Source: Clostridia bacterium
GTDB taxonomy: Bacteria > Bacillota > Clostridia > Christensenellales > Aristaeellaceae
Direction of reading: 5' to 3'
Assembly (NCBI GenBank): GCA_017534885.1
Contig: JAFXVR010000069.1
Coordinates: 1 to 64,000 of the forward strand
DNA length: 64,000 bases
Below the pieces are notes generated by a model. The model was given only the letters and a program-made list of their open reading frames with translations, did not search any database and was not told the origin of the DNA. The translations under genes were made by a program, and so were the position numbers. How positions within the stretch are numbered: the first letter of the stretch is position 1; each line of letters begins with the position of its first letter. This document shows positions 16,979 through 25,840 of this stretch, piece after piece.

Positions 16979-19066
16979 ATGAGCAATCAGCGTTATCAGT
17001 GGGACAGGCTGAGCCTGGGCGTCTGTTATTATCCTGAGCATTGGCCCGAGCGCATGTGGGCGGAGGATCTCGACCGGATGAAGGAGAACGGGATCGGAAC
17101 CGTCCGCATCGGCGAGTTTGCCTGGTCAAAGATCGAGCCGGTGGAGGGCTGTTTTACCTTTGATTTCTTTGACCGCTTCATGGGGCTGTGCGCTGAAAAA
17201 GGCATCAGGGTCATCTTCGGCACACCGACAGCCACCCCGCCGGCCTGGCTGACGGAAGCCCATCCCGAGGTGCTCAACGCCCGGATGGACGGCGTCCTGT
17301 ACCGTCATGGCGGACGAAAGCACACGTCCTGCAATTCGCCGGTGTACCTGGATTATTGCCGGAAGATCGTCACCGCCATTGCGGAGCGGTACGGCCATCA
17401 CCCTGCGCTGGCGGGCTGGCAGATCGACAACGAGCTCAACTGCGAGACCGCAGACTATTACGCGGAGGCCGACGACGAGGCTTTCCGCGTTTGGTGCCGG
17501 GAGCGGTACGGCAGCTTGGACGCCCTGAACGAGGCCTGGGGGACGGTCTTCTGGAACCTGACCTATACGGACTGGTCGCAGGTGCACATTCAGCGACCCA
17601 CTGTCACCAACGCGGTGAATCCCCACATGCTGCTGGATTACAGCCGCTTCATCTCGGACAGCGTCATCCGCTTTGCCGCGCTTCAGGCGGAGATCCTGCG
17701 GAAACACAGCCGGGAGGACGTGTTCATCACCACCAACGGTCTCTTCGGGCGGCTGGACAATCATCGCCTGACCGATGAATGCCTGGACGTGATGACCTAT
17801 GACTCCTATCCGAACTTTGCCTACGGGCTGGATCGCGCCTTTGATCCCAAGGCGATGAACGACAGGGGCTGGTCGAGGGCGCTGACGGAGGTGAGCTCTG
17901 TCTGTCCGCACTTCGGCATCATGGAGCAGCAGTCCGGCCCCGGCGGCTGGTACAACCGCATGGAGAGCAGCGCGCCGCGTCCCGGCCAGCTGAGCCTCTG
18001 GGCGCTGCAAAGCGTCGCCCACGGCGCGGACTTCGTGTCCTTCTTCCGCTGGCGCACCTGCCCCTTCGGCACGGAAATCTACTGGCACGGGATTTTAGAC
18101 TATGATTCCCGGACAAACCGTCGGCTGCGGGAGGTCAAAAGCCTCTCCGGCAAACTGGATCGCCTGCAGGAGCTCTGCGGGGCGGATCATGCGGCGGCCT
18201 TCGGCGTGCTGCACGACTATGACAACCAGTTTGACGCGGACATTGATGTGTGGCACAGGCGGCTGGCCCAGGCCAGCGAGGAAGGCATCTTTGAGGCGTC
18301 GCAGCGGCTTCACGCGCCCTATGATCGGGTGCTGCTCCGGGATGACACGCCGGCGGAGGCGCTCCTGGCCTATCCGGTGCTCATGTACCCGCATCCGCTG
18401 ATCATGACAGCCGAAAGGGTCAGCATCCTGAAGCGCTATGTGGAGAAGGGCGGTACGCTGATCATGGGCTGCCGGGCAGGTCTGAAGGACATCCACGGGC
18501 GGATGGTGACCCAGCCTCAGCCGGGCCTGCTGCGGGAGCTGACGGGCACCACGGTAGAGGACTTCACTTTTGCGTCCATTGCTGAGGAAACACCTTATGC
18601 CATGCTGGGTGCGCAGCGGCTGGAGACGCCGGTTTTCAATGACGTTTTGACCGCAGATGAGGGCACGAAGGTGCTGGCCCGCTATGCGTCCTCCTACTAT
18701 GCGGGCGCGCCGGCGCTGACCGAAAAGCTGATCGGGGAGGGCCGGGTGCTGCACTTCGGCGCTGTGTTCAGCCGGGAGACCGCCCGATTGCTGCTGAGCC
18801 TCTGCGGGCTGAACGAGCCCTTCCGCGAGTGGATCAGCGCACCGGAGGAGGTTGAACTGGTGTTGCGGCGCAAGGGCGGCCAGCGGTGGCTCATCGCGCT
18901 GAACTACAAGCCGCAGCGTCAGATATGCCGCCTTGAAGTGCCCTGCGGGGCGCTGCTGTCCGGCGAAAGCTGTGCGGGAGCATTCACCCTGCCGCCCTAC
19001 GGCGTGGAGGTATTCCGCCTGCCCGGCGCGGATGAACTGTTGACCGCACGGAAGGAAAAACTGTGA
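16979..19066 (+). CDS. Beta-galactosidase, glycoside hydrolase family 42
   Basis: Retaining GH42 enzyme that removes terminal beta-galactose from lactose or short galacto-oligosaccharides. The 695-residue protein has the TIM barrel first (GVCYYPEHWP near 15), acid/base Glu152 in WQIDNELNC and nucleophile Glu316 in HFGIMEQQSG, then the trimerisation domain (about 400-610) and a small C-terminal beta domain. There is no signal peptide, so it acts on imported sugars in the cytoplasm. The ATG at 16979 follows AGGAGGG; the upstream in-frame ATG has no site and overlaps the his terminator. Confidence 0.93.
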   Translation: MSNQRYQWDRLSLGVCYYPEHWPERMWAEDLDRMKENGIGTVRIGEFAWSKIEPVEGCFTFDFFDRFMGLCAEKGIRVIFGTPTATPPAWLTEAHPEVLNARMDGVLYRHGGRKHTSCNSPVYLDYCRKIVTAIAERYGHHPALAGWQIDNELNCETADYYAEADDEAFRVWCRERYGSLDALNEAWGTVFWNLTYTDWSQVHIQRPTVTNAVNPHMLLDYSRFISDSVIRFAALQAEILRKHSREDVFITTNGLFGRLDNHRLTDECLDVMTYDSYPNFAYGLDRAFDPKAMNDRGWSRALTEVSSVCPHFGIMEQQSGPGGWYNRMESSAPRPGQLSLWALQSVAHGADFVSFFRWRTCPFGTEIYWHGILDYDSRTNRRLREVKSLSGKLDRLQELCGADHAAAFGVLHDYDNQFDADIDVWHRRLAQASEEGIFEASQRLHAPYDRVLLRDDTPAEALLAYPVLMYPHPLIMTAERVSILKRYVEKGGTLIMGCRAGLKDIHGRMVTQPQPGLLRELTGTTVEDFTFASIAEETPYAMLGAQRLETPVFNDVLTADEGTKVLARYASSYYAGAPALTEKLIGEGRVLHFGAVFSRETARLLLSLCGLNEPFREWISAPEEVELVLRRKGGQRWLIALNYKPQRQICRLEVPCGALLSGESCAGAFTLPPYGVEVFRLPGADELLTARKEKL

Positions 19067-19081
19067 GAGAGGAGCAGGTGT

Positions 19082-19522
19082 ATGGCGCTCAAGGAAAAGG
19101 CGCTCAAGCGCATGGCGGAAAAGCTGAACGCAGCTGGTGTGGTATGGGCCGCGGGAGGCGACTGGCTGCTGGCCCAGAAAGGCTGGCTCAGGGATTATCA
19201 CGATTTTGAGGTGACCGCCGCGGACGATGAGGCTGCTGACCGCGTCCTGACCCGGCTGGGCATGCGTCAGGAGGGCGATCCGGCTTCCGGACAGGCGGCG
19301 CATTACCATTTCGACGGCGCGGACGTGACGCTGATGTCCGCCCAAAGCCTGCCGGGTGGGCTGCCCGAAAGTGTTGCGCAGGAGCGGCTGACGGTGCTGG
19401 GCGTGCAGGTTCCTGTGCTGACAACGGAAGCTCTGCTGGCCCAAGCCCGGCAGACAGGAAATCATCGCCGGGCAGAGCTCATCAGCGCCTGCCTTGGCGA
19501 AACAAGCGGCAAGGCAGACTGA
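19082..19522 (+). CDS. Small protein resembling the nucleotidyltransferase fold
   Basis: A 146-residue soluble protein. WAAGGDWLL near 22 followed by DYHDFEV near 38 resembles the GG-W...D-D pattern of minimal nucleotidyltransferases of the ANT/MNT type, but it has no clear paired metal aspartates, so activity is doubtful. It lies 15 bases after the GH42 gene, with an AGAGGAGCAG site, and is probably co-transcribed. No functional link to the glycosidase is evident. Confidence 0.55.
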   Translation: MALKEKALKRMAEKLNAAGVVWAAGGDWLLAQKGWLRDYHDFEVTAADDEAADRVLTRLGMRQEGDPASGQAAHYHFDGADVTLMSAQSLPGGLPESVAQERLTVLGVQVPVLTTEALLAQARQTGNHRRAELISACLGETSGKAD

Positions 19523-19600
19523 CCGCCGGACGCGACCGGTTGCAGAATCCGGTCTGTTATCTTTTGGATGCCGATGTATACAAACAGAATGTGGTCTGTG

Positions 19601-19633
19601 AAAAAGCCCTTCCGGCTGAGAATGCCGGAAGGG
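19601..19633 (-). terminator. Terminator of the darA-holB-ricT-DUF4317 operon
   Basis: On the minus strand CCCTTCCGGC and GCCGGAAGGG form a 10 bp stem (19633-19606) followed by CTTTTTC, 20 bases after the DUF4317 stop. Confidence 0.85.
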
Positions 19634-19652
19634 TCTATATCAATCAATCACT

Positions 19653-20825
19653 TCAGCGGATCTGGACGTTGACGCCGTTAACCTCCACATCGCCGTCAGC
19701 TAAGATGAGGATGTAGCGCTGACCGTCGATGATGCGGGTCTGCACCAGCTCGGAGTGGTCGGGATCCACCTTGATGGAGACGCTGGGGGTGCTGACCTTA
19801 AACGCGCCTGTGGAAACCATGTTGACTGCGGGCAGCTCTGCGTGGCTCCCGAAGATCTCGCCGTACTCCCGCTCAAAGGCTTCGGAGCGGGCCGGGGAGA
19901 CGCCGCACTCTTCCAGCACCTCGCGCATGTCGCGGCCGGTCATCTGCAGGGGCTCGGCGTGCTTGTCCTCCTTCTGCTGGCGGATCAGGCCGGAGACCTT
20001 GTCGTGCACCGCCTGCACCACGTCCATCGAGCATTCCTCTTCAAGGGTGGTGGCCAGCATATCGGAGAAGGTCTGCTTCTGCTCATCGGCGGGCATGCGG
20101 ATCTCGCTGCCGAGGACACTGCGCACAAAGGCGTCGTGGGTATCCGCCGTATCCCTGGTGTAGAACATGGCCGTATAGATATCCGCGGCGCGCTCCTCAA
20201 AGGCGGGGAACATGAAGCCCAGCTCCGGGGCTGCGACCGCGTACAGGGCGTCCTGCACCCGGAAGACACCGGTCTGGCCGCTGTAGCTGAGCACGGGCTT
20301 CTGCTGGCGCACGGGACAGAAGCAGCAGAGAATCCAGCTGAAGACTTCGGAGCCGCGCTCGGGATCCAGCTCATCGCCGTGGGTGCGATAGGGAACATCG
20401 TAGCTGTCGTGAAGGAGCAGCGCCAGATAGCTGTCCGCCTTGCGGGCCGCGTCCACCGACTGGGCGTCCGCCTCGCGCTTGCGGTGAATCGCCTCAACCA
20501 TGGACTGACACAGGCTGTCCAGACTGCTCTCATCTTTCAGGCCTGAGCGGCACAGCGCCATCAGCCTTTCGTGCGCCTCATCGGTTTCGGACGCCGCCGC
20601 GCCGTAGCTGATGGGCAGAAGCTGCTGGCCATAGGTGCCGGAGAGCGTCTTCTTGAACAGCGACATGTATTTCTCGAGGGTGTCCTCGGGCAGGGTGCGC
20701 ACGTCCTCCGCAAAGCTGCTGACCAGATCGCCGTCTGGCGTGAAATAGAAGCCGCGGATGACGGTGGGGCTGCGGTGCTCGGGGTTCAGCCGGCGCTTGA
20801 GTTCCGCGTAGTCTCTGGCATTCAT
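19653..20825 (-). CDS. DUF4317 protein
   Basis: A 390-residue protein of the DUF4317 family, found mainly in Clostridia and of unknown function. The family start is recognisable: MNARDYAELKRRLNPE then IRGFYFTPDGDLVSSF. It is soluble, acidic, and has no signal peptide or membrane segment. Its ATG overlaps the ricT stop by four bases (AGAGGTG site), placing it last in an operon for DNA replication, RNA processing and c-di-AMP sensing. A housekeeping role in the same network is possible. Confidence 0.85.
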   Translation of the reverse strand: MNARDYAELKRRLNPEHRSPTVIRGFYFTPDGDLVSSFAEDVRTLPEDTLEKYMSLFKKTLSGTYGQQLLPISYGAAASETDEAHERLMALCRSGLKDESSLDSLCQSMVEAIHRKREADAQSVDAARKADSYLALLLHDSYDVPYRTHGDELDPERGSEVFSWILCCFCPVRQQKPVLSYSGQTGVFRVQDALYAVAAPELGFMFPAFEERAADIYTAMFYTRDTADTHDAFVRSVLGSEIRMPADEQKQTFSDMLATTLEEECSMDVVQAVHDKVSGLIRQQKEDKHAEPLQMTGRDMREVLEECGVSPARSEAFEREYGEIFGSHAELPAVNMVSTGAFKVSTPSVSIKVDPDHSELVQTRIIDGQRYILILADGDVEVNGVNVQIR

Positions 20826-21952
20826 GTGGATGCACCTCTGCTTTCCGCGGCCTTCATGGCTTCAGCCAGTTTGCTGCGCCAGCTTGCTGCGCCGGAGACT
20901 TCCTCTTTGGCAGGCGCTGATTCAGCCGCTTCAGGCTCAGCGGCGGGAGCTTCCCCGGCGGAAACGTCTTCAGCTGGACTGCCTTCAGCCGTATCGGCTT
21001 CCGCTTCCACGGGGTTTTCAAGGGCTTCCTTCCTCGCCCGGGCTGCCCGGCGGCAGGATTTGCATACATCGCCATTCCGGCTCTCGTCCTGCTCGGGCCC
21101 CTCAGCCTTGTCGGGGCGGCTGGCCCTGCGCTCGGTCATCTGGGGATTCAGCTCCTTGAGCACATCCAGGGGATAATCCCGGAGCTCGCCGGTGTCGCCG
21201 CGGCTGATGCGCACCCGCACCATCTCCCGCGCCACATACAGGTTGGTCACGGTGCCGGGGCCGTCAGGCGTGTTGACACGGGCGTTCACGTGGGGCATTT
21301 CCCGAATGATCTGCTCGTAGGTCTCCTCCTCAAACTTGATGCAGCACATCAGCTTGCCGCAGATGCCGCTGATTTTGGCGGGATTCATGGAAAGATTCTG
21401 GCTCTTGGCCATCTTGATGGACACAGGCTGGAAATCGCCCAGGAAGCCGGAGCAGCAGATGGGTCTGCCGCAGGGTCCCAGGCCGCCCATCATCCGGGCT
21501 TCGTCCCGCACGCCGATCTGGCGCAGCTCCACCCGGGGACGGAGCGCGCTGCTCAGATCCCGCACCAGGGCGCGGAAATCGACCCGGCCGTCTGCGGTGA
21601 AGTAGAAGATCACCTTGGCTCGGTCGAAGGTATACTCAGTGCCCACCAGCTTCATGGGCAGCTGATGAACCTTGATTTTCTCCAGTGCGATTTCGTGGGC
21701 GCTCTTCTCCAGCTCACGGTTCTCCTGATTCTTGCGGAGATCCTCCTGGGAAGCAATGCGGATCACGGGCTTGAGGGGACTGCGCAGGGTGTTCTCGTCG
21801 ATTTCGTTGACGGGCATGACCACCTCGCCCAGAGAGAGACCGTGCATGGTTTCAACCAGCACATAATCGCCGGGCGTCGGCCAGAACTCGCCGGGGGAGA
21901 AATAGTACAGCTTGCCGGCGTTGGGAAAGCGGACACCTATGACATTGACCAT
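20822..21952 (-). CDS. ricT: RicT/YaaT (PSP1 domain) protein with long C-terminal extension
   Basis: PSP1-domain subunit of the Ric (Y-) complex, which in B. subtilis binds Fe-S clusters, works with RNase Y in mRNA maturation and affects sporulation and competence. The cluster cysteines are visible at C161, C166, C167, C198, C203 and C204 (GPCGRPICC and GICGKLMCC). The 376-residue protein exceeds the ~275 of B. subtilis: from about 270 on there is a low-complexity Ala/Glu/Pro tail with an extra CKSC. The ATG at 21952 lies inside the end of holB and follows GGAGG; the longer upstream frame runs through holB and is not used. Confidence 0.92.
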   Translation of the reverse strand: MVNVIGVRFPNAGKLYYFSPGEFWPTPGDYVLVETMHGLSLGEVVMPVNEIDENTLRSPLKPVIRIASQEDLRKNQENRELEKSAHEIALEKIKVHQLPMKLVGTEYTFDRAKVIFYFTADGRVDFRALVRDLSSALRPRVELRQIGVRDEARMMGGLGPCGRPICCSGFLGDFQPVSIKMAKSQNLSMNPAKISGICGKLMCCIKFEEETYEQIIREMPHVNARVNTPDGPGTVTNLYVAREMVRVRISRGDTGELRDYPLDVLKELNPQMTERRASRPDKAEGPEQDESRNGDVCKSCRRAARARKEALENPVEAEADTAEGSPAEDVSAGEAPAAEPEAAESAPAKEEVSGAASWRSKLAEAMKAAESRGAST

Positions 21953-22971
21953 TTGCGTTTTTCCTCCATCAGGCAGAACAGGATCTGCTCGACCACTGCC
22001 TGCCAGGTTACATTGCTTTGCTTCATCAGCCGGGCTTCCGAGAGCGTATTCATGATGGCGGCGAAGGATTCCAGCGGCGCTTTTTCCGCGATGCGCTGCC
22101 AGTCCTCCGGGAAGGCTTCCAGCTGAGAGGCCGGCAGCCTGCCGAGACGGCACAGCAGAAGGGTGCGGGTCATGTCCTCCAGCACGTCCAGCAGCTCCAC
22201 CGCCTGGTCGCCCTTCAGCTCCTTCCAGCTCTGGGAAACAGACGGGATATCGCTGTTGCGGCTCATCCCAAAGAAACTGTCCATCACCCGGCGGCGCAGC
22301 TCCCAATAGCTCTCATCCCCGGCGAGGCTCATGGCGCGGCCGATGGAGCCGTCCGATAGCCGCACCGCGTTCCCGACACGCTCCGGCGGAACACCTCGGC
22401 TGAGCAGCGTCTGGCTGACATAAGCCTCCGGCCAGCCGTGAAGCCGCAGCTGGCGGCAGCGGGAACGGATGGTGGGCAGCAGCAGCTCCGGGGTCTCCGT
22501 GATCAGCAGAAAAAATGTCCCCTCCGGCGGCTCCTCGAGGGTTTTCAGCAGGGCATTCTGTGCCGCCGCCTGCATCCTTTCCGCCTGAACAATCCGCACT
22601 ACCCGCCGCCCGCCTTCATACGTGTGGCGGGAAACCTGGCGGGTCATCTCGCGGATGTCGTCCACCGGAATGAACACACGCCCCTTGGCCACACCCTCCG
22701 CGATCGGCGCGCCAGCCATGAGGGTGATCACGTCGGGATGCGTGCCGCGGAGGGCCTGCACACAGGCTGCGCAGGTGCCGCAGGGCTTCTCGCCGCCCTC
22801 CCGCTCACAGAGCAGCCAGGCGGTCAGCAGCTCACTCAGCGTGCGCTTGCCGACGCCGTCCGGCCCGGTGATCAGGCTGGCGTGGCTGAAAGAGCCCTCC
22901 TGCAGGGAGCGGATCATGCCGCTGTATATGTTCTGTGCGGAAAAATCAGCCAGGCTTACTGCTTCAGACAT
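21937..22971 (-). CDS. holB: DNA polymerase III delta-prime subunit
   Basis: Clamp-loader AAA+ subunit. The 344-residue protein has a Walker A, GPDGVGKRT near 37, a zinc module of four cysteines (CEREGGEKPCGTCAAC near 54-69), LLKTLEEPPEGTFF and a sensor-type SRC near 165. In B. subtilis holB is likewise followed by yaaT (ricT) and preceded by yaaQ (darA), matching this order. Start at 22971 (GAGGT site) rather than the unsupported upstream ATG. Confidence 0.93.
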   Translation of the reverse strand: MSEAVSLADFSAQNIYSGMIRSLQEGSFSHASLITGPDGVGKRTLSELLTAWLLCEREGGEKPCGTCAACVQALRGTHPDVITLMAGAPIAEGVAKGRVFIPVDDIREMTRQVSRHTYEGGRRVVRIVQAERMQAAAQNALLKTLEEPPEGTFFLLITETPELLLPTIRSRCRQLRLHGWPEAYVSQTLLSRGVPPERVGNAVRLSDGSIGRAMSLAGDESYWELRRRVMDSFFGMSRNSDIPSVSQSWKELKGDQAVELLDVLEDMTRTLLLCRLGRLPASQLEAFPEDWQRIAEKAPLESFAAIMNTLSEARLMKQSNVTWQAVVEQILFCLMEEKRKWSMS

Positions 22972-22984
22972 GCTTTGGCGGACC

Positions 22985-23314
22985 TCACAGCTTGACAAAC
23001 TGTTCCACAGAGAGCACAAAGAGCGTGGCGCCGCCAACAGTGACTTCCAGCGGATAGGGATTGAATCCGCCCGCCATGCCGCCCACCGGTGCGGGGGCAG
23101 TGGTCATCTGGCGCCGGGCCTTGCAGACCTTTTCCACAATGCCGGTCACCACCGGCACCTTGGCATCATCCGTGCCGATCAGAAGGGTCGTGTTGCCCGA
23201 ACGAAGGAAGCCGCCCGTGGTGGCCAGCTTCGTCACGCTGAAGCCGGCGTCCATCAGCTCAGATACCAGGCGGTTGGCGTCTTCATCCTGCACAATCGCG
23301 ATCAGCAGCTTCAT
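22985..23314 (-). CDS. darA: Cyclic-di-AMP receptor, PII-like (DarA/YaaQ)
   Basis: A 109-residue PII-like protein (former DUF970) that binds c-di-AMP as a trimer. It begins MKLLIAIVQDEDA and shows the T-G-G-F-L-R-G-N-T-T region (TTGGFLRSGNTTLLIG near 33-48) that lines the nucleotide site. Downstream partners are unknown even in model species. First gene of the darA-holB-ricT-DUF4317 operon; AGGGGG precedes its ATG. Confidence 0.92.
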   Translation of the reverse strand: MKLLIAIVQDEDANRLVSELMDAGFSVTKLATTGGFLRSGNTTLLIGTDDAKVPVVTGIVEKVCKARRQMTTAPAPVGGMAGGFNPYPLEVTVGGATLFVLSVEQFVKL

Positions 23315-23356
23315 CCTGATTCCCCCTACTTGTGTTGGTGTCATGCTGACTGATAC

Positions 23357-23385
23357 AGTATACAGCATCGGTGTTGAAAATGCAA
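23357..23385 (-). promoter_or_regulatory. Promoter of the darA operon
   Basis: TTGCAT (23385-23380), 17 bases, TATACT (23362-23357) on the minus strand, about 45 bases before the darA ATG. Confidence 0.7.
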
Positions 23386-23453
23386 GATTGCGCATGCGAG
23401 GATGCGGTGTGAAAGGCTCAAGGCATGCACCCGGGAACTGATTCTGTCCTCCA

Positions 23454-24464
23454 TCACTCCGTCTGCAGCCAGACACCCTCAGCAGCGCTCAGGTAGCTGT
23501 TGCCCATCCGGTAGGCCAAAGTGGCTGTCGCTTCCAGGCTGTGATTCAACGAGAGAAACCAGCAGGTTTCCACCGGGAGTGTGTTGCCCTCATCCGAGGG
23601 GAGGACTTGCCGGAAGCGCGCCGCGGCTTCTTCCGGGGAGAGAATGGCTGAAGCGCGTTCCAGCGGCTCAAAGCCGCACCAGGACCCATCTGCCATCAGC
23701 AGGCCGTCCTCGTCGGAGAAGGCGATCTGGACATAGCAGCGGCTGATCACAACATCGCGCACCTCTTCCGCGCCCCGGAGTGCTGCGGCGGACCAGCGGA
23801 GCGGCAGACCTTCCAGCGTCTCCGCGAATACGGTCTTGCGGCATTTCGCGGTGCCCTCCATGCGGCCGAGGGTGCTGTAGGATATCGGTGCGGCCGCGGT
23901 GCTTCCGGTGTACAGGCCCAGCCGGCTGAGAAGGGCGATGCCCTCTTCGGTGGTTTCCGCCGCTTGCGGGGCGTCAAAGCCGCTCTCCTCCGGGATGGCG
24001 TTCCACTCGTCCAGGTTGTAGAGGTACACCCGCTCACCGTCCCAGTCGCTGCGGCGAACGATCTCGAAATCCATCTGAATCCCTTCCGCTCCGCGCCGGT
24101 GTCTCAGGCTGCAGAGGGGCAGGCCTTCTTCGCTCAGGTTCCAGCAGATGCTGCCGTAGTCCTGCTCCTCTTTCTGTATGCCTTGAGCCTCCGCGCCGAA
24201 GGCTTCCTCCAGCAGCGCAGACGTATCGATGGCAGGGGGAATGACTCTCCAGACCACCACCCGCTCCCCGATCAGCGGCGGGTAAGGCGGCAGCGAGGGC
24301 ATGGGAGTTTGGAAAGTTTCAGGCAGAGGAGTAGCTGAAGCTTCAGGCAGGGGCAAGGGGGTCAGGGTGGCTGAAGCCGCATCCTCCGCGAAGACCGGCC
24401 CGGCAAGGGCGAGCATCAGCAGCGCACAGCCAAGGCGGAACACATGATGCATGAGCTTATTCAT
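23454..24464 (-). CDS. Secreted protein of unknown function, Pro-rich after the signal
   Basis: A 336-residue protein with a signal peptide (residues 1-27, ending VFAED, no lipobox cysteine) and then a Pro/Thr/Ala-rich stretch to about residue 62, a likely wall-spanning or linker segment. The rest, about 270 residues, is a soluble domain I do not recognise. Its start overlaps the end of the preceding secreted gene by eight bases, so the pair are co-expressed. Both share signal, Pro-rich spacer and soluble domain, suggesting a partnered or paralogous pair. They follow a two-component system on the same strand. Confidence 0.75.
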   Translation of the reverse strand: MNKLMHHVFRLGCALLMLALAGPVFAEDAASATLTPLPLPEASATPLPETFQTPMPSLPPYPPLIGERVVVWRVIPPAIDTSALLEEAFGAEAQGIQKEEQDYGSICWNLSEEGLPLCSLRHRRGAEGIQMDFEIVRRSDWDGERVYLYNLDEWNAIPEESGFDAPQAAETTEEGIALLSRLGLYTGSTAAAPISYSTLGRMEGTAKCRKTVFAETLEGLPLRWSAAALRGAEEVRDVVISRCYVQIAFSDEDGLLMADGSWCGFEPLERASAILSPEEAAARFRQVLPSDEGNTLPVETCWFLSLNHSLEATATLAYRMGNSYLSAAEGVWLQTE

Positions 24465-25773
24465 TGACAGGCACCTCCTCTATCGTCAGCTGATGAATGT
24501 AATAATCATCCTCGCAGGCCATTGAAACAGCGTCGTTGTACCGCAGGGTCATCACCTTTTCCAGCACAAAGGCGATTTCCGCCCGGTACACGCCGCCATC
24601 CGCGGTTCGCACGCGGACTTCTGTGCCATGCAGATCATTCAGCGTGGTTTCACCCTGACACCAGGCCTCCGTGATACCGCTCTCCTCGAAGCCACGGAGC
24701 GCCGCCACGGTTTGCAAGGCGATCTTCGTCCAGGCCTCGTCCCAGGGATTCATCCGGATGTCAGAATACAGCTGTCCATCCGCGTAGTATCGGTCATCCA
24801 AAGTGACGCTGCCCTCGATCAGCCTGCCGCTGGTGATGTCGATCATTCCGCTCCAGGTGCGTCCTGTGCCGCCCGCTTCCGTGAAGACGGTGGTGTAGCC
24901 TGTGCGATCATCGCCGTACAGGTTTCCCTCACCGGCGGAGCGCACGTACTCATAGTCGGAGCGCCGGGCAGAGAGGGGCATGCCCAGCAGCAGGTGCAGT
25001 TCCTCCCGGAGCTGGCTTTCATAGGCAGCCATTTCATCCGGGCTGGCGGCCAGCTCCCCGTAATGCAGGGCATAGAGCTGCAGCAGCTCCTCGTCCGTAA
25101 GACGGCGAGCGGGATAGAAGCGGTATTCGTCCAGACCGTTGTGGGCTTCCTCATCCAGGGATACCCGGCCCAGGCCGTCGTCTGCCACCAGGCTGGTATA
25201 GGGCTTTTCCGGGCGAAGACCGGAGCGGATATATAGACCTCCGATGGCGCTGTACCGCTCCCGCTCGTCGTCCCGCAGGATGCGCAGGCCCACCTCCACG
25301 CCTCCGCCGCGCATACAGTTGTGCCAGTTCACTTTGCCAGGATCCAGGGTCAGACCCAGCTGCCCGTAGGCATCCACCACCTGCAGCAGCTCCTCGTCCG
25401 TCAGCTCCCGGTTGGGCAGAATCAGGAAGCAGGGCTCGCCCTCGTACTGCTCCAGGGGCAGCTGCATCACGCTCAGCTGTACGTTCTCCGTCAGATTCAG
25501 CACGCTGTTTTTCGGGCGCTCGCCGGCTTCCCAGCGCTGCTGGATGCCCGGAAGGCGCTCCTGTTCAGATGCGGTCAGAGCCGGAAGCTGATACTCCCCG
25601 GCGGATGCGTCGTAGTAGGCGCTGAGGTCGTCAGCGGCATAGGGATTGGCCTCCGGCACAGGGCGCGGCATCGGGGGCGTTGCGGGCAGGAGTTCCACGG
25701 TGTTTTCCGCAGCTGCAAGGGCCAGGAGCGCCAGCGCCAGGACAAGAAATCCGGCAGTCATTCGTCTGATCAT
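24457..25773 (-). CDS. Secreted protein of unknown function, partner of the next gene
   Basis: About 438 residues with a cleavable signal (ending ALAAAENT) and a short Pro-rich segment (LLPATPPMPRPVPE). The mature part is rich in acidic and aromatic residues; no known domain is recognised. Two adjacent ATG codons follow AGGAGG; 25773 has the better 7-base spacing, 25776 is possible. It sits about 70 bases after the histidine kinase stop on the same strand, so the kinase/regulator pair may be its regulator or co-transcribed with it. Confidence 0.75.
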   Translation of the reverse strand: MIRRMTAGFLVLALALLALAAAENTVELLPATPPMPRPVPEANPYAADDLSAYYDASAGEYQLPALTASEQERLPGIQQRWEAGERPKNSVLNLTENVQLSVMQLPLEQYEGEPCFLILPNRELTDEELLQVVDAYGQLGLTLDPGKVNWHNCMRGGGVEVGLRILRDDERERYSAIGGLYIRSGLRPEKPYTSLVADDGLGRVSLDEEAHNGLDEYRFYPARRLTDEELLQLYALHYGELAASPDEMAAYESQLREELHLLLGMPLSARRSDYEYVRSAGEGNLYGDDRTGYTTVFTEAGGTGRTWSGMIDITSGRLIEGSVTLDDRYYADGQLYSDIRMNPWDEAWTKIALQTVAALRGFEESGITEAWCQGETTLNDLHGTEVRVRTADGGVYRAEIAFVLEKVMTLRYNDAVSMACEDDYYIHQLTIEEVPVNE

Positions 25774-25840
25774 CATGATACCTCCTTCTGTCAGCGGCCT
25801 TTGCGCCTTCCGGACGGCGTTCCGCCTGCTGACAGGCCCA

